Shown here: in pieces, positions 28,670-37,678 of the stretch
Layout: each line of letters opens with the position of its first letter
Position numbering within the stretch: position 1 is the first letter of the stretch
DNA from: Thalassotalea hakodatensis
GTDB lineage: Bacteria > Pseudomonadota > Gammaproteobacteria > Enterobacterales > Alteromonadaceae
Direction of reading: 5' to 3'
DNA length: 64,000 bases
Assembly: GCF_030295995.1 (NCBI RefSeq)
Contig: NZ_AP027365.1
Span: 1,426,001-1,490,000, forward strand
Made by a program: the position numbers and the translations under genes
Notes under the pieces: generated by a model
Database searches by the model: none
What the model was told of the DNA's origin: nothing
Seen by the model: only the letters and a program-made list of their open reading frames with translations

Positions 28670-30742
28670 ATGCATTATCTTCTTGTTGTTTTCATCGGTG
28701 CTTTTTTACTGTTTCAAGTACAGCCATTGATCGCTAAATTAATTTTACCGTATTTTGGTGGGGGAGCTGCTGTTTGGACAGCTTGCATGTTATTTTTTCA
28801 AGCTTTTTTATTAGCAGGTTATGGCTATAGTCATGCATTATCACGAATAAAATCGGTTAAACATCAAGTGATGCTTCATGTGATATTGTTGTTTATCAGT
28901 GTGATCACTCTTCCTATTGGTTTGTCTGAACAAGCTTTACTGAGCACCTATGATGACAGTCCCTTATTAAATATTTTATATCAATTAATGTTGTCTGTTG
29001 GCCTACCTTATTTTGTTTTATCGTCAACGGGTCCGTTGGTGCAAAATTGGTATGCTAGTAACCATCAAGGTAAAGCGCCTTATTTTCTATATTCATGGTC
29101 AAATGTTGCTTCTTTAATTGCGTTGTTAAGTTTTCCTTTTGTCATTGAACCGCAATTATCAGCTTCAATTCAATTAACTGTTTGGTCAGTGCTATATGGG
29201 CTATATGTGCTAGCTTTTATGGTTATATCGATTTCGACTTATCGAAATCATTTGATTTCGTCAATAGAATTAACACAAAATCTTGCTGGAGTGGGGATTG
29301 AAAATGGGGTTGCGCAGATTGATGTGCATACACATAGTTTTACATTAACGAATGCATTTTCTTGGGTTGCTTTGTCATCACTTGGGGTTATTTTTTTAGT
29401 GGCGACTACTAATGCAATCACACAAAATGTTGCGCCCATTCCGTTTCTTTGGATCTTACCTCTTTGTTTGTATCTGCTTAGTTTTATTATTTGTTTTCAT
29501 AGTAACCGTTGGTACATTCGCTGGTATTGGTTGGTGTTGTTTGTATTAAGCAGTATTATTGCGATTTTTTTGTATTTCATCGGTTCTCAGTTTGATTTAA
29601 TTACGCAAGTGATTCTCTATAGTTTTGTATTGCTTACTGCCTGCATGGTTTGTCATGGTGAGTTGGCGAAAACTAAGCCTGCGCCAAGGTATTTAACGCA
29701 TTTTTATCTACTTATTGCACTGGGCGGTTTCCTTGGTTCGTTGTTTGTTGCCTTTATTGCCACGAATGTATTTCAACAGTTTCTTGAATTTCCATTAGCG
29801 TTTATTGGCTTACTATTGTTACTGACAATGGTGTATTGGCGAGAAAACTTGTCGACAAAATACATCATAGCGATGTCATTGTCAGCGGTGCTATGTGCTT
29901 CTCTATTCAGTGTGTTACTTAGTCGTTATCAACAAAATGATATTTTTCAGCAACGTAATTTTTATGGCATTTTAACGGTAAAAGATGTTGATGTTGCGGG
30001 TAAAACTGAACGTCGCCTTGTTGATGGAACAACATCACACGGTACACAATATCTTGATGAATCATTACAACAAATACCGTTAAGTTATTATCGTAAAGGC
30101 ACAGGAGGTGCAATTGCGATTGAGCTCATGCAAAAGACAAAACAAACTGGGATCAATGTAGGGTTTGTCGGTTTAGGTGCTGGTGCGTTGGCAGCCTATG
30201 GTGAAAAAGAAGATCATTTCAGCTTTTTTGAATTAAACCCAGCAGTGATCGATGCAGCACAACGTTATTTTACTTTTTTAGCACATTCTAAAGCTCAAAT
30301 TGAAGTGATAAAAGGGGATGCCCGTATTTCTATCGCGAAAAATAGAGCTCAACTGGTAAATAAACCCTTTGATGTATTGGTGTTAGATGCGTTTTCAGGT
30401 GACAGTATTCCTCAACATTTATTGACTGTAGAGGCGTTGAAGCTTTATCAGCAAGTGGTGAGCGAACAAGGGATCATTGCGATACATATTTCTAATAGTC
30501 ATTTAAATTTATTGCCACTGATGAAAGGGCTTGCAGATAAGGTTCAATTGGAATTGGTGTATTTTCATACGGCAGGTAAACGTGCTGAAAGCCATGATAC
30601 TGATTGGGTTTGGCTGACACAGAATAACAATTTAATAGATAACCCTGTCGTTAAGTTACAGAGTACGCGAGTAAAACTGTCATCGATAGAGCAAATAGTT
30701 TGGACTGATGATCACAGTCACTTAATGTCATTACTTAAATAA
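28670..30742 (+). CDS. Membrane-fused spermidine synthase-like protein
   Basis: 690 aa. The N-terminal ~400 residues contain about ten hydrophobic segments beginning LLVVFIGAFLLFQVQPLIAKLILPYFGG, typical of fused MFS/spermidine-synthase proteins. The C-terminal ~280 residues form a class I methyltransferase-like fold: GFVGLGAGALAAYG, FFELNPAVIDAAQRYF, VIKGDAR and VLVLDAFSGDSIPQHL, as in SpeE. Whether it makes a polyamine is unknown; several such fusions lack known activity. No speD or other polyamine gene is nearby. Confidence 0.8.
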   Translation: MHYLLVVFIGAFLLFQVQPLIAKLILPYFGGGAAVWTACMLFFQAFLLAGYGYSHALSRIKSVKHQVMLHVILLFISVITLPIGLSEQALLSTYDDSPLLNILYQLMLSVGLPYFVLSSTGPLVQNWYASNHQGKAPYFLYSWSNVASLIALLSFPFVIEPQLSASIQLTVWSVLYGLYVLAFMVISISTYRNHLISSIELTQNLAGVGIENGVAQIDVHTHSFTLTNAFSWVALSSLGVIFLVATTNAITQNVAPIPFLWILPLCLYLLSFIICFHSNRWYIRWYWLVLFVLSSIIAIFLYFIGSQFDLITQVILYSFVLLTACMVCHGELAKTKPAPRYLTHFYLLIALGGFLGSLFVAFIATNVFQQFLEFPLAFIGLLLLLTMVYWRENLSTKYIIAMSLSAVLCASLFSVLLSRYQQNDIFQQRNFYGILTVKDVDVAGKTERRLVDGTTSHGTQYLDESLQQIPLSYYRKGTGGAIAIELMQKTKQTGINVGFVGLGAGALAAYGEKEDHFSFFELNPAVIDAAQRYFTFLAHSKAQIEVIKGDARISIAKNRAQLVNKPFDVLVLDAFSGDSIPQHLLTVEALKLYQQVVSEQGIIAIHISNSHLNLLPLMKGLADKVQLELVYFHTAGKRAESHDTDWVWLTQNNNLIDNPVVKLQSTRVKLSSIEQIVWTDDHSHLMSLLK

Positions 30743-30752
30743 TCAAAGCTAT

Positions 30753-30780
30753 CGCAGGCATAAAGACTCTTATGCCTGCG
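30753..30780. terminator. Bidirectional hairpin between convergent genes
   Basis: CGCAGGCATAA and TTATGCCTGCG form a perfect 11-bp stem with a 6-nt loop between the spermidine-synthase-like gene and gloA. The flanking sequence is AT-rich but without a long T run on either side. Confidence 0.65.
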
Positions 30781-30788
30781 AAATAATA

Positions 30789-31208
30789 TTACCAATTACC
30801 TGTATTTTCCATATTTTGCCAAGGTTCTTTTGGTGGCAAAGCATCACCTTTTTGTAAAAGCTCAATTGAGATCCCATCAGGAGACTTTACAAATGCCATA
30901 TGGCCGCAGCGCGGTGGGCGATTAATAACAACACCATTATCCATTAAATGTTGACAAGTTGCGTAGATATCATCAACTTCATAGGCTAGGTGACCAAAAT
31001 TTCTACCTGAGAGATACTCCTCTTCTGAATCCCAATTGTGGGTTAATTCAATTTCAGGCGCACCTTTTTCTGTCGCTAAAAAAATCAAGGTGAACTTACC
31101 CGCTGGAACGTCATAACGATTAGTTTCAATAAGCCCAAGTTTGTTGATAAAAAAATCGAGAGACGCCTCAACGTCTTTTACGCGTATCATGGAATGGAGA
31201 AATTTCAT
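30789..31208 (-). CDS. gloA: Glyoxalase I (lactoylglutathione lyase)
   Basis: 139 aa VOC-fold enzyme. It has [20 protein letters not shown] at the N terminus, [23 protein letters not shown] and [11 protein letters not shown], giving the His/Glu metal ligands expected of glyoxalase I. It converts the methylglyoxal-glutathione hemithioacetal to lactoylglutathione. It lies on the same strand as the SMR gene, separated by 86 nt. Confidence 0.88.
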   Translation of the reverse strand: MKFLHSMIRVKDVEASLDFFINKLGLIETNRYDVPAGKFTLIFLATEKGAPEIELTHNWDSEEEYLSGRNFGHLAYEVDDIYATCQHLMDNGVVINRPPRCGHMAFVKSPDGISIELLQKGDALPPKEPWQNMENTGNW

Positions 31209-31294
31209 GTGAACCTCTAATTAATGAATTTTACTGAATTGTTCAAATATACAACTTTAGAGAGATAAAGTAGATGAACGTAGAATACCTCTAT

Positions 31295-31618
31295 CTAGCT
31301 GTTCGGTAAATTTATCTTTAAACCGATGATACCAATGAGGATCAGACTAATAAAGAGAAACTGTATGGTTGATAAACTATGTTGATACATCACATAATTT
31401 AGCAAAACGATAGTACATACCCCTACAGCTAACCAAATTAAATACGCAATGGTTATTGGAATTTCTTTGATAGCAAAAGAAAATAAAATAAGACTAATAA
31501 TCATCGATATGATGGCGAGGAATACATAAGATAATTTAGAAAAGGATGCCGATTTGTCTAAAAAAAATAACCAGCCTGCTTCAAAAACACCAGCAACAAT
31601 GAGAGAAAGCCAATACAT
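31295..31618 (-). CDS. gdx: SMR-family guanidinium exporter (Gdx/SugE)
   Basis: 107 aa with four transmembrane helices. The essential proton/substrate Glu is in VFEAGWLFFLDKS (near residue 13), and a conserved Trp lies in YLIWLAVGVCT. SMR proteins split into multidrug Qac/EmrE types and guanidinium exporters. Two upstream hairpins with ACGR loops form a guanidine-II riboswitch, which identifies this one as a guanidinium/H+ antiporter. GGAG lies 7 nt before the start. Confidence 0.88.
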   Translation of the reverse strand: MYWLSLIVAGVFEAGWLFFLDKSASFSKLSYVFLAIISMIISLILFSFAIKEIPITIAYLIWLAVGVCTIVLLNYVMYQHSLSTIQFLFISLILIGIIGLKINLPNS

Positions 31619-31635
31619 AATTCTACTCCAATTAA

Positions 31636-31677
31636 AGGGCCGTCCCTGATGGAATAGAGCGGTGAGGTCGTCCTCAC
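31636..31677 (-). promoter_or_regulatory. Guanidine-II (mini-ykkC) riboswitch
   Basis: On the minus strand two hairpins precede the SMR gene. GTGAGG-ACGA-CCTCAC (31677-31662) and AGGG-ACGG-CCCT (31647-31636) are separated by 14 nt. Both loops match the ACGR signature of the guanidine-II class. The ribosome-binding site (31629-31626) lies just downstream, so guanidine binding probably frees translation. Class and gene partner agree with the known riboswitch regulon. Confidence 0.93.
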
Positions 31678-31753
31678 TTCGGTTAATGTTTTTAAATGGT
31701 ACGCTTTATTGTCGGTAATTCGAAGTTACTTTTCGAAAAAAGTAAAAAAGCGG

Positions 31754-31802
31754 TTGAAAATGCTATATAACAAAATTATTATATAATGAATTTGTTATAT
31801 AG
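31754..31802 (+). promoter_or_regulatory. ars promoter and ArsR-type operator
   Basis: A sigma70-like promoter TTGAAA (31754) - 17 nt - TATTAT (31777) overlaps a perfect 12-bp inverted repeat, CTATATAACAAA (31763-31774) and TTTGTTATATAG (31791-31802), spaced by 16 nt. The position over the -10 and start region fits repression by the ArsR domain of the first ars gene. Confidence 0.7.
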
Positions 31803-31809
31803 GTGATTT

Positions 31810-32571
31810 ATGAAAGTTCTTTTTTTATGTTCTGAGAACTCTGCACGATCAATAATGGCTGAAGCATTGTTAAAACATCATGGTAAAGATCAATTTGTTG
31901 TTTATAGTGCAGGCACTCACCCATCAGGTATTGAACCAAAGGCAGCAAAGGCGATTACGCACTTTGGTTTATCAACAGATGGACTAACATCTAATAGTCT
32001 TGATGACGTAAAAGATATTCATTTTGATTACGTGATTACTTTGTGCGACAAAGCAGCGAAAGAGTGTGATACCAGTGTAATGGGGACCAATTGTTTGTCT
32101 TGGGACTTTCCTGAACCACGCAGTAGAATGGTTGCTAACCCTTATGAGAAAACACTTCAAGAGCTTAATGAACGAATAAAAATGTTTTTGCTAATTCAAG
32201 AAAAGCAAAAGCCAGCCCCAATATCACCTACCATTTTTTTTAAGTGCCTAGCAGATGAGGTGCGCCTTAAAACGTTATTGATTATTGCTGTGGAACAAGA
32301 AGCATGTGTTTGTGAAATCATGGAAGCGTTAAATGAAGTGAGTCAGCCAAAGGTATCTCGTCACTTAGCACAACTGAGAAACACAGGTATTTTAGCTGCG
32401 AGAAAGCATCAACAATGGGTATTTTATTCATTGAATCCAACGTTAACAGACTGGATGAAATCGGTGATCACTTCAACAGTTGTCAATGAGCCACAGTGTA
32501 TTGAACAAGAACTAGCAAGATTGAATGCTATGGGTGATCGTCCTACTCGCATGCAACGTTGCTGTAATTAA
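31810..32571 (+). CDS. Fused arsenate reductase (LMW-PTP type) and ArsR regulator
   Basis: 253 aa. Residues 1-135 form a low-molecular-weight phosphatase-type arsenate reductase with the P-loop CSENSARS at Cys7 and later Cys residues in LCDKAAKEC and GTNC. Residues ~140-240 form an ArsR winged helix with the metalloid site EACVCEI and recognition helix QPKVSRHLAQLRNTG. A C-terminal RCC may add a ligand. The reductase makes As(III), and the regulator would sense it and release the promoter repeat just upstream. It heads the ars operon. Confidence 0.9.
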   Translation: MKVLFLCSENSARSIMAEALLKHHGKDQFVVYSAGTHPSGIEPKAAKAITHFGLSTDGLTSNSLDDVKDIHFDYVITLCDKAAKECDTSVMGTNCLSWDFPEPRSRMVANPYEKTLQELNERIKMFLLIQEKQKPAPISPTIFFKCLADEVRLKTLLIIAVEQEACVCEIMEALNEVSQPKVSRHLAQLRNTGILAARKHQQWVFYSLNPTLTDWMKSVITSTVVNEPQCIEQELARLNAMGDRPTRMQRCCN

Positions 32572-32580
32572 GGAAAGAAG

Positions 32581-33600
32581 ATGGGAATATTCGAACGGTT
32601 TTTATCTTTATGGGTTGCACTGTGTATTGTCTGTGGTGTAGTTTTTGGCGTGTATTTTCCTGATTTTTTTTCATGGGTTGCAAGGGCTGAAGTCGCACAA
32701 GTTAATATAATAGTGGCGGTTTTTATTTGGTTAATGATTTATCCGATGATGGTCCAAATTGATTTTTCTACGATAAAAGATGTTGGTAAAAACCCTTCAG
32801 GTCTAGTACTGACTTTAGTCATTAATTGGTTAATTAAACCTTTTTCAATGGCTGCACTAGGGTGGTTGTTTTTTGAAGTGGTGTTTACAGATTTCGTTAA
32901 CCCCGAAAGCGCTCAAGAATATATTGCAGGTATGATTCTACTTGGCGTTGCTCCATGTACAGCAATGGTATTTGTTTGGTCACAGTTAACAAAAGGTGAT
33001 GCGAACTATACTTTAGTACAAGTATCATTAAATGATATTATCATGATCTTTGCATTTGCGCCTATCGCTGCGTTATTGTTGGGCGTTGCTAATATTAATG
33101 TGCCATGGGACACCTTAGTATATTCAGTATTACTCTATGTGGTATTGCCGTTAATTGCAGGGGTTGCAACCCGCGCGATACTCAATAATTCAGAACGAAA
33201 AAATCACTCCATTGATGAACTAATATCGAAGTTCAAACCCTTTTCAATTATTGGCTTACTATTAACTGTTGTTCTACTTTTTGCCTTTCAAGCTCAACGG
33301 ATTATTGAGCAACCGCAAACGATAGTATTGATTGCGATCCCGTTAATTATTCAAACTTATGGCATTTTTATTATTGCATATTATGCGGCAATAAAAATGA
33401 AACTAAAGCATAACATTGCAGCCCCTGCCTGTTTAATTGGCACATCTAACTTTTTTGAATTAGCGGTTGCTGTGGCTATTTCACTGTTCGGTTTACATTC
33501 TGGTGCTGCGCTTGCAACAGTTGTAGGTGTGTTGGTCGAAGTGCCAATTATGTTATCACTTGTCGCTATTATTAATAAAACACGTCATTGGTTTGATTGA
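32581..33600 (+). CDS. acr3: Acr3-family arsenite efflux transporter
   Basis: 339 aa with ten hydrophobic helices. The Acr3 hallmark Cys is in [25 protein letters not shown], with a conserved C-terminal [20 protein letters not shown] helix. It expels arsenite made by the reductase encoded 9 nt upstream. The name arsB is often used but the fold is Acr3, not ArsB. Confidence 0.92.
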   Translation: MGIFERFLSLWVALCIVCGVVFGVYFPDFFSWVARAEVAQVNIIVAVFIWLMIYPMMVQIDFSTIKDVGKNPSGLVLTLVINWLIKPFSMAALGWLFFEVVFTDFVNPESAQEYIAGMILLGVAPCTAMVFVWSQLTKGDANYTLVQVSLNDIIMIFAFAPIAALLLGVANINVPWDTLVYSVLLYVVLPLIAGVATRAILNNSERKNHSIDELISKFKPFSIIGLLLTVVLLFAFQAQRIIEQPQTIVLIAIPLIIQTYGIFIIAYYAAIKMKLKHNIAAPACLIGTSNFFELAVAVAISLFGLHSGAALATVVGVLVEVPIMLSLVAIINKTRHWFD

Positions 33601-33610
33601 GGAGTTAACA

Positions 33611-34126
33611 ATGTATAAGCACCCATTTGATACCTTAACACTCGAATCTGGGGGGAAGTTCATTTTTACTCCTTGTCCTGGTACACAGAGTGTCAATTTA
33701 CAGCAATCCATTGAGCAATTAAGGTCCGAAGGTGTTACGACGCTTGTTTCGCTTATGTATGATGATGAACTCGTTACACTTGATGCTCATTCAATAGGAC
33801 AAGTTTGCCAAGCACAGAACCTAACATGGCTGCAAATGCCAATTAAAGATGATGATGCTCCTAATGACGATTTTATGCGGGCATTTTCACAGCATATTAC
33901 ACGGATAATAAATAGCATAAATAAAGGTGAGGCGATAGCTGTTCATTGTAAGGGGGGATCTGGAAGAACAGGTCTTGTGATCGCCTTATTTCTTATTCAT
34001 TTAGGTTACGACAAAGCACAAATCGTGGATATGGTGCAATTGATACGACCGAAAGCATTACAACACCCCATACAACGTAAATATTTTAATGACTTTATTT
34101 TTTTGGAGACTTCTAATGACAATTAA
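33611..34126 (+). CDS. Dual-specificity/CDKN3-like protein phosphatase in ars operon
   Basis: 171 aa from ATG 33611, with GGAG 6-7 nt upstream; the longer frame to 33527 runs inside acr3. The Cys-phosphatase loop is [10 protein letters not shown] (CX5R intact), with a candidate general acid in the IKDDDAPND segment, as in CDKN3/KAP-like phosphatases. It lies between the Acr3 and GAPDH genes and overlaps the latter by 11 nt, so it belongs to the operon. Its arsenic role is not established; it might act on phospho- or arseno-esters or on a regulator. Confidence 0.8.
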   Translation: MYKHPFDTLTLESGGKFIFTPCPGTQSVNLQQSIEQLRSEGVTTLVSLMYDDELVTLDAHSIGQVCQAQNLTWLQMPIKDDDAPNDDFMRAFSQHITRIINSINKGEAIAVHCKGGSGRTGLVIALFLIHLGYDKAQIVDMVQLIRPKALQHPIQRKYFNDFIFLETSNDN

Positions 34127-35123
34127 AGTTGGTATAAACGGTTTTGGCCGAATGGGACGCTTAACCCTGAGAGCAGGTTTTGGTAGTCCAGAAATTGAAT
34201 TTGTGAAAATAAACGATCCTGCGGGTAATGCAGAAACATTAGCGCATTTATTAAAGTATGACTCGGTGCATGGTATTTGGCCGCATGATATTTCGAATAT
34301 TGATAATGCGCTTAAAATTAATGATCAGATCATTCATGTTAGCCAACATAAAACGATCAAAGATACCGACTGGTCGGGTTGTGATGTAGTGATTGAAGCA
34401 TCAGGAAAAATGAAAACGAAGGAAAAATTGCAGAGTTACTTTGATCAAGGTGTTAAAAAAGTTGTCGTTACTGCACCAGTAAAAGAAGAGGGTGTGTTAA
34501 ATATTGTCATGGGAGTTAATGATGATCTGTATGATGTTAACACTCATGATATTGTCACTGCAGCCTCGTGTACGACAAATTGTTTAGCACCAATTGTTAA
34601 GGTTTTACAAGAAAAAACAGGCATTAAGCATGGTTCAATCACTACTATTCACGACATAACGAATACGCAAACTATCTTAGATGCACCACATAAAGATTTA
34701 AGGCGTGCACGTGCTTGTGGCATGAGTTTAATCCCGACAACAACCGGATCGGCCACGGCAATTACGCATATATTTCCTGAATTGAAGGGGAAATTAAATG
34801 GTCATGCGATCAGAGTGCCGTTAGCAAATGCTTCAATTACTGATTGTGTTTTTGAGCTTGAACGTGCAACAACTGCAAGTGAGCTAAACCTATGGTTTAA
34901 AGAGGCCGCAGAAACGAATTTAGCAGGTATTTTAGGCTACGAAGAAAAGCCACTTGTATCAATTGATTATAAAACGGATCCTCGTTCAAGCATTGTTGAT
35001 GCATTATCAACAATGGTGATTAATGATACCCAAGTGAAAATATATGCTTGGTATGATAATGAATGGGGTTACGCAAATAGAACGGCTGAACTAGCTATTA
35101 AAGTAGCTCGTAGTATTCAGTAA
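34116..35123 (+). CDS. ArsJ-associated glyceraldehyde-3-phosphate dehydrogenase
   Basis: 335 aa from ATG 34116 ([15 protein letters not shown]); the nine residues available upstream overlap the phosphatase frame and are not GAPDH-like. The NAD-binding [10 protein letters not shown], catalytic Cys in [10 protein letters not shown] and [11 protein letters not shown] are intact. In ars operons this enzyme uses arsenate in place of phosphate to give 1-arseno-3-phosphoglycerate, which ArsJ exports. It directly precedes arsJ by 10 nt. Confidence 0.9.
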   Translation: MTIKVGINGFGRMGRLTLRAGFGSPEIEFVKINDPAGNAETLAHLLKYDSVHGIWPHDISNIDNALKINDQIIHVSQHKTIKDTDWSGCDVVIEASGKMKTKEKLQSYFDQGVKKVVVTAPVKEEGVLNIVMGVNDDLYDVNTHDIVTAASCTTNCLAPIVKVLQEKTGIKHGSITTIHDITNTQTILDAPHKDLRRARACGMSLIPTTTGSATAITHIFPELKGKLNGHAIRVPLANASITDCVFELERATTASELNLWFKEAAETNLAGILGYEEKPLVSIDYKTDPRSSIVDALSTMVINDTQVKIYAWYDNEWGYANRTAELAIKVARSIQ

Positions 35124-35133
35124 GGGCATATAA

Positions 35134-36348
35134 ATGAAACAATTGGCAACGCTTTCTAACGAAATTAAACAGTACTTAATTGTAACAGGCAACTATTGGG
35201 CGTTTACGTTGACCGATGGTGCGTTGCGTATGCTGGTTGTTTTGTATTTTCATCAATTAGGGTATTCGCCACTCAGTATAGCAATGCTGTTTTTGTTTTA
35301 TGAAATATTTGGTGTCATTACTAATTTATTTGGTGGATATTTAGGGGCTCGAGTTGGCTTAAATCGCACGATGAATATAGGCCTTGCTATTCAAGTAATG
35401 GCGTTGTTGATGTTAACAGTGCCGGCAGAATGGTTAACTGTTGTTTATGTGATGGCCGCTCAGGCCCTATCGGGGATAGCCAAAGATCTCAATAAAATGA
35501 GTGCAAAAAGCTCTATTAAAATGTTGGTGGCTAATGGGCAAGAAGGCACATTATTTAAATGGGTTGCGGTATTAACGGGCTCTAAAAATGCCTTAAAAGG
35601 CATTGGTTTTTTTCTTGGCGGTTTGCTGTTAACGTTGTTGTCTTTTCAAGGGGCGATGCTACTGATGGCAGCGGTGTTAACAATGGTTTGGTGCTTTAGT
35701 GTATATGCGTTAAAAAATGATTTAGGCAAAGCGAAAACGACGCCAAAGTTTAAGCAGATTTTTTCTAAAAGCGACGCCATTAATACGCTTTCAGCAGCAC
35801 GCATGTTTTTATTTGGTGCGCGAGATGTATGGTTTGTTGTTGCCTTGCCAGTATTTTTATCCCAAGTATTTAACTGGGATCATTGGACTGTTGGTGGCTT
35901 TCTTGCCATTTGGGTCATTGGCTATGGAATTGTGCAATCATGTGTTCCTTCACTATTTAACCTTGACCAAGGTGTATCACCTGCGAAAGATGCAGTTAAA
36001 TGGACTTCTTTATTAGCATTCGTTACCTTTAGCATTGCAATTATGTTGTCTTTTCAGTGGGCAGTTCAACTTTCTTTAGTTATAGGGCTATTAATATTTG
36101 GTATATTGTTTGCCGTTAATTCTTCATTACATAGCTATTTAATTGTCAGTATGGCAAACGCTGACGGAGTTTCTTTGGACGTTGGTTTTTACTATATGGC
36201 AAACGCGATGGGTAGGCTGATAGGCACCGTACTGTCTGGTTGGGTTTATCAATATTACGGTTTGACAGCTTGTTTATTTATTTCCAGTGTTTTTATCATG
36301 TTAGCGATGCTGGTATCGTATAGATTGCCAAAAACTTCCCTTATTTGA
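35134..36348 (+). CDS. arsJ: ArsJ organoarsenical efflux permease (MFS)
   Basis: 404 aa, about 12 transmembrane segments of the major facilitator type. The N-terminal NYWAFTLTDGALRMLVVLYF and LSGIAKDLNKMSAKSSIK loop are characteristic of ArsJ. It extrudes 1-arseno-3-phosphoglycerate, giving a second arsenate route besides reduction and Acr3. It is the last gene of the operon; no clear terminator hairpin follows. Confidence 0.9.
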   Translation: MKQLATLSNEIKQYLIVTGNYWAFTLTDGALRMLVVLYFHQLGYSPLSIAMLFLFYEIFGVITNLFGGYLGARVGLNRTMNIGLAIQVMALLMLTVPAEWLTVVYVMAAQALSGIAKDLNKMSAKSSIKMLVANGQEGTLFKWVAVLTGSKNALKGIGFFLGGLLLTLLSFQGAMLLMAAVLTMVWCFSVYALKNDLGKAKTTPKFKQIFSKSDAINTLSAARMFLFGARDVWFVVALPVFLSQVFNWDHWTVGGFLAIWVIGYGIVQSCVPSLFNLDQGVSPAKDAVKWTSLLAFVTFSIAIMLSFQWAVQLSLVIGLLIFGILFAVNSSLHSYLIVSMANADGVSLDVGFYYMANAMGRLIGTVLSGWVYQYYGLTACLFISSVFIMLAMLVSYRLPKTSLI

Positions 36349-36498
36349 TTAAAATTTCATTTTTGAATAATTGTTTCACTTTCGCAGCATTTGCCTGCAT
36401 GTTCATGTGGTTTTTGTGATTTTTTACTCTTTTTTATTAATAAGTTTTTAAACCATGTTTAAAAATTAAAAAAGAGATTGCGAAACTTTTACTTGTGT

Positions 36499-36513
36499 TG
36501 TTATGATATAACA
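36499..36513. promoter_or_regulatory. Zur-like box
   Basis: TGTTATGATATAACA matches the TGTTAT-N3-ATAACA core of gammaproteobacterial Zur sites, with one asymmetric base in the halves. It lies 32 nt upstream of a truncated signal-peptide ORF and 415 nt before the MerC-like gene. Confidence 0.6.
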
Positions 36514-36545
36514 TATCAATAGCTAGCCTGTTTTAAACAATCATA

Positions 36546-36632
36546 ATGAAGAAAAGTATTTTTAAGCGTACTGCTATTGCAAGTGCGGTTTATTGTAGTG
36601 CTATTTTTAGTCCTGTATATGCGGATCACTAA
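36546..36632 (+). pseudogene. 28-codon signal-peptide ORF, relic of an exported protein
   Basis: The ORF encodes a complete signal peptide (KKSIFKR, hydrophobic core, then SPVYA/DH) and stops at TAA two residues past the cleavage site. A real gene would continue, so this looks like the start of an exported protein, possibly a zinc-regulated receptor, that was lost. The Zur-like box upstream supports a zinc-starvation gene. A leader peptide is a less likely alternative. Confidence 0.5.
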
Positions 36633-36928
36633 TCGAAGGGTTGGTGTAATGCTATTAAACAGGAGTGTTTTTTGAGCTTTAGATAGATATGCGAATATGG
36701 CGACGGTTACTAATATTCAAATTACTAACACTTTGAGCAAGTGCAATAGAGATTCAGATAATACATTTCCACTCTTTTTATCATTAATTTACTTTACAGA
36801 ACTGCACGAAGATATCGATTAACAGCAAGTGATGTCAGTGTATTAGATGAGAAAGCAATTTAATAATCTCATTTATTATTTGTGAATTAATGATGTGCTC
36901 TGATCAAAACTAATATGGAAGACATAAT
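36633..36928. other. Gene-free stretch between signal-peptide relic and MerC-like gene
   Basis: About 300 nt with stops in all frames, consistent with decayed coding sequence. I could not identify the original gene. Confidence 0.4.
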
Positions 36929-37324
36929 ATGAAGATTTTTGAACAACCGATCTTAGATAAGCTATCTATTGCAACATCCGTTATTTGTGCTATTCACTGT
37001 GCTATTGTGCCTATTTTTATTGCACTATTTCCGACAATCTCAGTGTTTAGTAGTAATGAGCATGAATTTCATCAAGCGATAGTATGGTTTATTATACCTT
37101 TGAGCATAATGGCTGGCTTTTTGGGATGCTATAAGCATAAGAGTAAAAGGATATTATTAACGATTCTTTCTGGGCTTTGCTTACTTGTTTTTGCTGCATT
37201 ATTTGTTCATGAACTGTGGGGTGAAAATGTAGAAAAAACGCTAACGGTATTTGCAACCATGATTCTAGCTTTTGCACACTGGCAAAACTTTAAACGTTGT
37301 CGTGACAATAGCTGTGATCATTAG
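36929..37324 (+). CDS. MerC-domain membrane protein
   Basis: 131 aa. Four hydrophobic helices; the first carries the paired Cys/His motif VICAIHCAIVP typical of MerC-domain proteins, and the tail is RCRDNSCDH. MerC proteins move mercury or related metals, but many chromosomal members lie in zinc-responsive loci. The Zur-like box upstream suggests zinc control here. A decayed copy of this gene is present at ~43880-44055. Confidence 0.8.
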   Translation: MKIFEQPILDKLSIATSVICAIHCAIVPIFIALFPTISVFSSNEHEFHQAIVWFIIPLSIMAGFLGCYKHKSKRILLTILSGLCLLVFAALFVHELWGENVEKTLTVFATMILAFAHWQNFKRCRDNSCDH

Positions 37325-37678
37325 ATAAGTTGATTTTTTGTTAGCTAATCTAAATAAGTGCTCTCTCATTATATTGATACGTTCAACTTTAATTTTGATA
37401 CACGCAAAGTTTTTCATCGTTATTGTTAACGTAGCCTTGGCTTTATGTACTTTCTAATCTAAAGGTAAGGCTCGTAAATACGCCGATAAATCAAATGATT
37501 AGTGAGCTACTGTGTCAGAATGCTTTACACTTCATGGATGCCTTAATGTTGCCTACTTCCTACGGTATTGAAAATGTTCAGTATTTTTACTTTGGTATAT
37601 TATTTGTATAAATGTACAAATAATAGTGGTGTTACGATCTTCTAAAATTACTAATACGAATAAATAAAGGGGTATTAA
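37325..37678. other. 354-nt gene-free region
   Basis: AT-rich DNA between the MerC-like and PEP-CTERM genes. No ORF, hairpin or repeat of note was seen; it presumably carries the PEP-CTERM promoter. Confidence 0.4.
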
